Positions 57,583-64,000 of a stretch of DNA of 64,000 nt are shown piece by piece; position 1 is the first letter of the stretch; every line of letters starts with the position of its first letter. Below the pieces are notes generated by a model. The model worked only from the letters and a program-made list of their open reading frames with translations. It did not search any database and was not told the origin of the DNA. Origin of the DNA: Chloroflexota bacterium (GTDB lineage Bacteria; Chloroflexota; Limnocylindria; Limnocylindrales; CSP1-4); the NCBI GenBank assembly GCA_021783095.1, contig JAJXUG010000012.1, positions 1 to 64,000 on the forward strand. The letters run 5' to 3'. The position numbers and the translations under genes are program-made.

Positions 57583-60277
57583 GACGACGCAGCAGCCCGC
57601 CCCCACCGCCCAATCCGTCGAGATCGTCCTCCCGATCGAGGGCATGACCTGCGCCTCGTGCGTGAACCGCATCGAGCGGTTCCTCAAGAAGACGCCCGGC
57701 GTGGAGATGGCGGCGGTCAACCTCGCCACCGAGAAGGCGACCGTGATGGTGGACCTCGGCGTGGCCGGTCGCGACGAGCTGGTGAAGGCCGTCGAGGCCG
57801 CCGGCTACGAGGTCAGGCCCGAGGCGCCCGCCGCCGACCGGGCGACGGCCGCTTCGCTCGACGCCGAGATGACCGAGGAGGACGCCGAGCGCGACCGCGC
57901 CCTGCGCGAGACGCTGCGGATGTCGGCGGTGTCGATCGCCACCTCGCTCGTGTTCATGGCACTGATGTTCTGGCCGCAGACCGTCGTCTCGATGACCGAC
58001 ATCAACAAGGCGATCCTGCTGCCGGCCACGTTCGTCGTCGCGTGGGCGGGCAGCCGCTTCTACCGCGCCGCCTGGCGTGCTGGCCGCCACGGCGGGGCGA
58101 CGATGGACACGCTGGTCGCCGTCGGCACGGCGGTCGCCTGGGCGTACTCGGCGTTCGTCGCGCTGTGGCCCGACGTGGTCATGCGCGCCGGCATCATGCC
58201 CGAGACCTACTTCGACTCGGCGACGATCATCCTGGGGCTCATCCTGCTCGGGAAGTACCTCGAGGGCCGCGCGAAGGGCCGCACCACCGGGGCCATCCGC
58301 CGCCTCGTGGGCCTCCAGGCCACCACGGCGCGTCGCATCCGCAATGGCGTCGAGGAGGACGTCGATCTCGCGGTCGTCGTCCCGGGCGACCTGCTGCGCG
58401 TCCGCCCCGGCGACAAGGTGCCGGTCGACGGCGTCGTGGCGGAGGGCGACTCGGCGGTCGACGAGTCGATGCTCACGGGCGAACCGATGCCCGTCACCAA
58501 GCACCCGGGCGACGAGGTCATCGGCGCCACGCTCAACACCACGGGCTCGTTCGTGATGCGCGCCACCCGCGTCGGCCGCGACACCGCCCTCGCCCGGATC
58601 GTGGACCTGGTCCAGCGGGCGCAGGGCAGCAAGGCCCCGATCCAGCGGCTGGCGGACCAGATCAGCGCCGTCTTCGTCCCGGCGGTGCTCGCCGTCGCCG
58701 CGGCCACGTTCGCGGTCTGGTTCCTCTTCGGCCCGGAGCCGCGGTTCACGCTCGCGCTGACCGCGTTCATCGGCGTCGTCATCATCGCCTGCCCGTGCGC
58801 CATGGGCCTCGCGACGCCCACCGCGATCATGGTCGGCACCGGCAAGGGCGCCGAGGCCGGCATCCTGGTCCGGGGCGGCGAGGCGCTCGAGGCGGCCGGC
58901 CGGATCGACACCGTCGTGCTGGACAAGACCGGCACGCTCACGCTGGGCAAGCCCGCGGTCACCGCGATCGTCACGGCCGCCGGCTTCGACGAGGCGCGCG
59001 TGCTCGACCTCGCGGCGTCGCTCGAGCAGGGCAGCGAGCATCCGCTGGGCGAGGCCATCGTGCGGCGGGCCCGCGAGCAGGAGCTGGGCTTCGCAAAGGC
59101 GGGCTCGTTCGAGGCGATCGTCGGGCGCGGCGTGACGGGCGTGCTCGACGGGGCGCAGGTGCTCGTCGGGAGCGGGCGGCTCTTCTTCGAGCACGGGCTG
59201 ACGACGATCGCGCTGGAGAGCGCCGCCGTTGACGCCCAGGCCAATGGCGCGACGGTCGTGTTCGTGGCAGTCGACGGCTCGCTGGCGGGCCTCGTCGCGA
59301 TCGCCGACCCGGTCAAGGCGGAGTCGGCCGAGGCGGTGCGCGGGCTCCGCGAGTCGGGCCTCGATGTCTGGCTGCTGACCGGCGACGCGCGGGTCACGGC
59401 CGAGGCGGTGGCGCGCCAGGTGGGCATCCCCGCCGATCGCGTGATCGCCGAGGTGCTGCCGGCCGACAAGGACGCGGTCATCGCGCAGCTTCAGGGCGAG
59501 GGCCATCGCGTCGCGATGGTCGGCGACGGCATCAACGATGCGCCGGCGCTCGCCCGGGCCGACCTCGGCGTGGCCATCGGCACCGGCTCCGACGTGGCGA
59601 TCGAGGCGTCCGACGTGACGCTCGTCGGCGGCGACCCGCGGCTGGTGGGCTCGGCGATCGCGCTCTCGCGCTGGACGCTCCGGATCATCCGCCAGAACCT
59701 GTTCTGGGCGTTCGCCTACAACGTGCTGCTGATCCCGATCGCGATGGGCGCCCTCTACCCGGCGTTCGGCGTGACGCTCAACCCGGCGCTCGCTGCGGGG
59801 GCGATGGCGCTCTCGTCGGTGAGCGTGGTGACGAACTCGCTGCGGCTGCGGGGCGTGGACGTGCGGCCGGGGCGGGTGTCGGTCCTCCGGCCCGGCCTGC
59901 TCGGTCTCGTGCGCGACGGCGCGTACCTGCTGGTCATCGGCGTCCTCGGGCTCGCGCTCGCGGGCGGCGTGCTGGCCGCCGACCAGGCGATCGACGCGGC
60001 GCTGCCGACCGTGCAGGTTGCGGGGCCGACCGCCACCGCCTCGCCCAGCACGATCACCGTGCGCGCCGGCCAGATGACCGTCCTCGAGATGGCCAACACC
60101 GGAACTGGGGTGCGCCAGTGGACGGCCGAGGGCCTGGCCAACGTCGAGCTGCTGGCGCGACCTGGCCAGACGGCGCGGATCCGCGTCTCGATCTCGCAGC
60201 CCGGCACGTACACGACGATGCTGGGTGCGCCCGACGGCTCGGACGCCGCGCAGGGGACGCTCGTCGTCACGCCGTAG
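57581..60277 (+). CDS. copA: Copper-transporting P1B-type ATPase with C-terminal cupredoxin-like domain
   Basis: [18 protein letters not shown] domain; [51 protein letters not shown]-terminal [23 protein letters not shown]...[12 protein letters not shown]. Confidence 0.94.
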   Translation: MTTQQPAPTAQSVEIVLPIEGMTCASCVNRIERFLKKTPGVEMAAVNLATEKATVMVDLGVAGRDELVKAVEAAGYEVRPEAPAADRATAASLDAEMTEEDAERDRALRETLRMSAVSIATSLVFMALMFWPQTVVSMTDINKAILLPATFVVAWAGSRFYRAAWRAGRHGGATMDTLVAVGTAVAWAYSAFVALWPDVVMRAGIMPETYFDSATIILGLILLGKYLEGRAKGRTTGAIRRLVGLQATTARRIRNGVEEDVDLAVVVPGDLLRVRPGDKVPVDGVVAEGDSAVDESMLTGEPMPVTKHPGDEVIGATLNTTGSFVMRATRVGRDTALARIVDLVQRAQGSKAPIQRLADQISAVFVPAVLAVAAATFAVWFLFGPEPRFTLALTAFIGVVIIACPCAMGLATPTAIMVGTGKGAEAGILVRGGEALEAAGRIDTVVLDKTGTLTLGKPAVTAIVTAAGFDEARVLDLAASLEQGSEHPLGEAIVRRAREQELGFAKAGSFEAIVGRGVTGVLDGAQVLVGSGRLFFEHGLTTIALESAAVDAQANGATVVFVAVDGSLAGLVAIADPVKAESAEAVRGLRESGLDVWLLTGDARVTAEAVARQVGIPADRVIAEVLPADKDAVIAQLQGEGHRVAMVGDGINDAPALARADLGVAIGTGSDVAIEASDVTLVGGDPRLVGSAIALSRWTLRIIRQNLFWAFAYNVLLIPIAMGALYPAFGVTLNPALAAGAMALSSVSVVTNSLRLRGVDVRPGRVSVLRPGLLGLVRDGAYLLVIGVLGLALAGGVLAADQAIDAALPTVQVAGPTATASPSTITVRAGQMTVLEMANTGTGVRQWTAEGLANVELLARPGQTARIRVSISQPGTYTTMLGAPDGSDAAQGTLVVTP

Positions 60278-60449
60278 GGCCGCCCGCCGGGCGCCTCAAC
60301 GCGGGGCTGGGAACCGGACTGCGGTCGACAGCGTCGGGCGGAAGCCCGACGAGCGCTGCTCCGTCGGGCGGAGGAGGCGTGATGGCCGGGTCCGACGGTG
60401 TCGGGTCCGGCCACGCGCATTCCTTGACATGCGGCTCGGCCCCGTGGCT

Positions 60450-60670
60450 GGACGACCGCGCCGCCCCGGTGTTGGGCCCGGGCCACCAATGTCGCGCGCA
60501 GGGACGCCGTTGCCGCCCGGGTGTTTGGGCTGAGCCACCAATTCGCCAAGCGGAACGCCGTTTCGGGCGGAAACGGTGGCACTGGCCCACCAGTCCGGGG
60601 CAAGTGGTGGACCTCAGCCAACGGAACACTCGTCCGGCGCCCGATGCGGGGCAGATTGGTGGCGCAACCC
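60450..60670. repeat. Degenerate ~53-bp palindrome-containing repeats (CCACCA core)
   Basis: gggccaccaat at 60479, gagccaccaat at 60533, ggcccaccagt at 60585, inverted attggtgg near 60655. Confidence 0.6.
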
Positions 60671-60703
60671 CACCGCCGCTGGTCGCCCTCAGGACGTCCA
60701 GGC

Positions 60704-61363
60704 TCAGACCCGCGTCGGCGCCAGCTCGAACACCCGGGCCGTCTTCTGGGCGCGGTCCTCCAGCTCGGTTGTCGTCCGCACCTCGTATGTGGCGAGCTCG
60801 ACCAGCCCGTCAGTCGGCAGGTAGGCGCGGCCGGGGTCGCCAACCAGCACGTCGAGGCCCGCCGCGCGGCATCGCCGCAGCCACGGCCAGATGCGCTCGG
60901 CGAAGCCCGTCTCGTACCAGGTGTCGCCCGCGAGCACGACGTCGGCGTCGGGAGGGTCGTCGTCGAGGACGTCGCGGCGGACGACCGCGACGCGCTGGCC
61001 CGCGGCGCGCGCGTTGAGCCGGATGGCCGCCCAGCTGAAGGGGTCGATATCGGCCGCCGTGACGTCGACCGCACCGGCCGCGAGGGCTGCCAGGGCGCAC
61101 AGCCCCGACCCGCTCGCCACGTCGAACACGCGTCGCCCCGCCACGCGCCCCGGGTGCTCGCGCAGGTATCGCGCCAACGCAAGCCCGCCCGCCCACGCGA
61201 ACGCCCAGTAGGGGAGCGGCGCGTCGTCGTCGCCGGTCTCGACCTGGGTCGCGCGCCACAGCGGCAGCACCTCGTCGGCGAGGTGGAGGCGCACGTGCTC
61301 GGCACCAGGCACGGGGCGCAGGCGCGTGTGGCGCAGGACGAAGGCACGGGGGTCGGCGGCCAC
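60704..61363 (-). CDS. SAM-dependent methyltransferase (ETFB-/lysine-methyltransferase-like)
   Basis: LPYWAFAWAGGLALARYLREHPGRVAGRRVFDVASGSGLCALAALAAGA. Confidence 0.87.
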   Translation of the reverse strand: MAADPRAFVLRHTRLRPVPGAEHVRLHLADEVLPLWRATQVETGDDDAPLPYWAFAWAGGLALARYLREHPGRVAGRRVFDVASGSGLCALAALAAGAVDVTAADIDPFSWAAIRLNARAAGQRVAVVRRDVLDDDPPDADVVLAGDTWYETGFAERIWPWLRRCRAAGLDVLVGDPGRAYLPTDGLVELATYEVRTTTELEDRAQKTARVFELAPTRV

Positions 61364-61485
61364 GCAGGCGATGCTACGGCGTCGGGCGATGCCGCGGTGC
61401 CGGACGCATCAACGGGGCGAGACCCCGGCGCATCATCGGGACGAGCCCCCGACGCTGCGCCGTGCGCGCCGCGTACACTCGGGCG

Positions 61486-61998
61486 ATGGAGATCCCGCCC
61501 GCTGACCGCCACGCGCGCATCGAGGTTCCCCCCGACCCGCGCGACCTCCCCGGCACGTTCCCCAAGCGCCTCGTCGTCGAGGTTCGCTTCGGCGACACCG
61601 ACGCGATGGGCCACGCCAACAACTCGCGCTTCCTCACGTACTGCGAGTCGGCGCGGATCGACTACTGGCAGGCGGCGACCGGCGAGCGGTTCGCGCTGGC
61701 CACCCACGGCGCCGAGGAGAGCCTGATCCTGGCCGAGGCCCGGGTCGCATTCCGCTCGCCCGCGCTGTTCGGCGAGGTGCTGACGGTGGAGACGCGGGCG
61801 GCCCGCATCGGGCGCACGTCATTCGGTCTCCAGCACCGCCTCACGGCCAGCGCCTCCGATCGCGGGCCCGCCCGTCTGGTCGCCATCGCGGAAGACGTGC
61901 TCGTGCTCTACGACTACGCGAACGCCCGGCCGCGGCCCATCCCGGACGAGCTCGCGGCGCGGCTCGAGGCGTACGAGGGGCGTCGGCTGCGCGACTGA
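61486..61998 (+). CDS. 4-hydroxybenzoyl-CoA thioesterase family (hot-dog) protein
   Basis: VEVRFGDTDAMGHANNSRFLTYCESARIDYW. Confidence 0.9.
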   Translation: MEIPPADRHARIEVPPDPRDLPGTFPKRLVVEVRFGDTDAMGHANNSRFLTYCESARIDYWQAATGERFALATHGAEESLILAEARVAFRSPALFGEVLTVETRAARIGRTSFGLQHRLTASASDRGPARLVAIAEDVLVLYDYANARPRPIPDELAARLEAYEGRRLRD

Positions 61999-62037
61999 GC
62001 GCCATCGGGGGGTTCGTCGAGACGAGCTGTCCTCGTA

Positions 62038-62161
62038 TCTCCCCCGGGAGGCGATTGCCCCACGGGCGGCGACGGCGTCGTGCTCAGCGTCCCCGCCGGA
62101 GTCGCTCTTGTCTCCCCCGGGAGGAGATGCGAGCGAAGACCGCTGGACAATCGCCTCCCGG
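62038..62161. repeat. Intergenic direct and inverted repeats (TCTCCCCCGGGAGG)
   Basis: TCTCCCCCGGGAGG at 62038 and 62111; CCGGGAGGCGATTG (62044-62057) perfectly inverted as CAATCGCCTCCCGG (62148-62161). Confidence 0.85.
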
Positions 62162-62328
62162 AGGAGGCAAGACGACGATGCCCCCCAAGGCAGCGGCTCG
62201 CCAGGGGTCATACGAGCGTGAGCCCCAACCCGAGGGGCGCAAAGCCGAAGCCGGCGCGGCCCCGCGCTGCGCCTCGAAGCGCCGGAGATCGCGACGGCGT
62301 TCTGGGCGCCGGGGCCGGTGCGGCGGCG

Positions 62329-63609
62329 CTACGCCTCGAAGCGCCGGAAGATCGCCACCGCGTTCTGGCCGCCGAAGCCGAACCCGTTGACCGCCACGGT
62401 GTCCACCTTCTGGTGGCGCGCGACGAGCGGAACGTAGTCGAGGTCGCACTCCGGGTCGGGCGTGTGCAGGTTCGCGGTCGGCGAGATGACGCCGTCGCGG
62501 ATGCCGCCCACCGCGGCGAGCGCCGACGCGATCCCGGCCGCGCCCACGAGGTGCCCGACCATCGACTTGGGCGATGAGATCTGCCGCGTCGCCGCCGCCG
62601 ACCCGTAGGCCATCTTGATCGCCTTGGTCTCGGTGGAGTCGTTGAGCGAGGTGGACGTGCCGTGGGCGACGATCCAGTCGATCTCGTCGGGGGCGACGCC
62701 GGCGTTGCGCAGCGCGTTGACCATGGCCCGCGTCTGGCCGCGCCCCGACGGGTCCGGCGCGCTGATGTGGAACGCGTCCGCGGTGAGCGCCCCGCCGATG
62801 ACCTCGGCGATCGGCGTCGCGCCGCGGCGCAGCGCGTGCTCGGCGGACTCGACGATCATCGCGCCCGCCCCCTCGCCCAGGACGAAGCCGTCGCGGGTGG
62901 CGTCGAACGGCCGCGAGGCGGTCTCGGGCGAGTCGTTGCGCTTCGAGAGCGCGGTCATGTTGGACAGGGCGGCGACGCCCATCGGGACCACGGGCGCCTC
63001 GGAGCCGCCCGTCAGGACGACGTCGCACTCGCCGGTCTGGATCAGCCGGAGCGCATCGTGGAACGCGATGACCGACGTGGCGCACGCGGCCACCTGGGAC
63101 ATCACGGGACCCGTCAGCCCGTACTCCATCGACAGCATGCAGGCGCCCATCGACCCCGAGAGCGCGGGAACGGCGAAGGCGGACACGAACCGAGGGCCCT
63201 TGCTGTCAGCGACGTGCGTCCCGTCGATGATCGCCTCGATCCCGCCGCCCCCCGTGTTCATCACCACGCCCACCCGGTCGCGCTCCTCGGGCGTCATCGC
63301 CGCGAAGTCGATCCCCGAGTTCGCCACGGCCTCCTTGCCGGCGCCCATCGCGAGGTGGATGTACCGGCTCATGCGCCGGGCCATCTTGGCGTCCATGACC
63401 TTGCTCGGCTCGAAGTCGAGCACCTCGGCGGCGATCTGGACCTCGAACCCGGACGCGTCGAACGAGCGGATCCGGCGTGTGCCGGTGACCCCGTTCTGCA
63501 GGTTGCGCCAGTAGGTCTCGAAGTCGTTGCCGATGGGCATGACCGCGCCGAGTCCGGTCACGACGGCGCGGCGCGAGAGATCAGAGAAGGGGGGCACAGG
63601 ACAACTCAC
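62329..63609 (-). CDS. fabF: Beta-ketoacyl-ACP synthase II
   Basis: RRAVVTGLGAVMPIGNDFETYW; VAACATSVIAFHDALRLI; VAHGTSTSLNDSTETKAIK; SPKSMVGHLVGAAG; GFGFGGQNAVAIFRRF. Confidence 0.94.
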   Translation of the reverse strand: MSCPVPPFSDLSRRAVVTGLGAVMPIGNDFETYWRNLQNGVTGTRRIRSFDASGFEVQIAAEVLDFEPSKVMDAKMARRMSRYIHLAMGAGKEAVANSGIDFAAMTPEERDRVGVVMNTGGGGIEAIIDGTHVADSKGPRFVSAFAVPALSGSMGACMLSMEYGLTGPVMSQVAACATSVIAFHDALRLIQTGECDVVLTGGSEAPVVPMGVAALSNMTALSKRNDSPETASRPFDATRDGFVLGEGAGAMIVESAEHALRRGATPIAEVIGGALTADAFHISAPDPSGRGQTRAMVNALRNAGVAPDEIDWIVAHGTSTSLNDSTETKAIKMAYGSAAATRQISSPKSMVGHLVGAAGIASALAAVGGIRDGVISPTANLHTPDPECDLDYVPLVARHQKVDTVAVNGFGFGGQNAVAIFRRFEA

Positions 63610-63667
63610 CCTGGTACGTGGGCGGATGGGCAGCCCGATTGTAGCCGGTCAGTCGGCCCCCCCTGGG

Positions 63668-64000
63668 TCAGCGGCCGTCCCAGCGCTTGAAGATGATGGC
63701 CCCGTTGTGTCCGCCGAGGCCGATGTTGTTCGACAGCGCGTAGCGCACCGTCATCGGCGTGGCCTCGGTCGTGACCCACAGGTCGCACTCCGGGTCGAAG
63801 TCGCAGTAGTTGATCGTGGGCGGCACCACCTGCTCGGCGACGCTCATGACCGTGGCGAACGCCTCGAACGAGCCCGCGGCGCCCATCATGTGGCCGGTCA
63901 TGGACTTGGTGCCGGTGATGGCCAGAGACCGCTTGGCCGCCGCGGCCCGCTCGCCGAACACGGTCCAGATCGCCTGTGCCTCGCGCGCGTCGCCCACCGG
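63668..64000 (-). CDS. Second beta-ketoacyl-ACP synthase II (C-terminal part, runs off window)
   Basis: AITGTKSMTGHMMGAAGSFEAFATVMSVAEQVVPPTINY...NNIGLGGHNGAIIFKRWDGR. Confidence 0.92.
   Translation of the reverse strand, partial: PVGDAREAQAIWTVFGERAAAAKRSLAITGTKSMTGHMMGAAGSFEAFATVMSVAEQVVPPTINYCDFDPECDLWVTTEATPMTVRYALSNNIGLGGHNGAIIFKRWDGR

Noticed and set aside
57263-59506. 747-aa minus ORF opposite copA
   Set aside because: Antisense shadow of a P-type ATPase; no domain-like pattern.
60450-60670. CRISPR-like spacing of ~24-bp repeats and ~30-bp spacers
   Set aside because: Repeats are degenerate, spacers are mutually similar, and no cas genes are present; better described as palindromic intergenic repeats.

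Overview
High-GC (probably Chloroflexota-like) chromosomal window of 64 kb with mostly ordinary, tightly packed genes. Recognisable modules: a GH25 lysozyme with SH3-like repeats (partial at the left edge); an FMN-riboswitch-controlled ABC importer (likely riboflavin, RibXYZ-like); tRNA-Lys and initiator tRNA-Met; ABC exporters; a copper/cytochrome-oxidase assembly block (SCO, TlpA-like, cupredoxin, CoxIII, CtaG); proline metabolism (ProC, ProDH); a 2-oxoacid:ferredoxin oxidoreductase operon flanked by two CBS proteins; a lysine operon (dapB-dapA-dapD-like-lysA) behind a structured leader; a CopA-type ATPase with a C-terminal cupredoxin-like domain; and two adjacent KAS II genes at the right edge. 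The most unusual items are: (i) two unannotated ~30-aa single-TM micropeptides about 6.7 kb apart that both end in SGKRW-stop; (ii) a 424-bp MITE-like element with 23-bp terminal inverted repeats and a perfect 8-bp target-site duplication, carrying a non-transposase 90-aa ORF; (iii) a structured leader with Lys codons and a T-box-like GGCACCGCGGG motif before the lysine operon; (iv) several unrelated families of intergenic palindromic or tandem repeats; and (v) truncated regulator/ThiF/Fur remnants. No CRISPR array, rRNA or complete transposase was found. All calls come from reading the sequence and the supplied translations; no searches were run.
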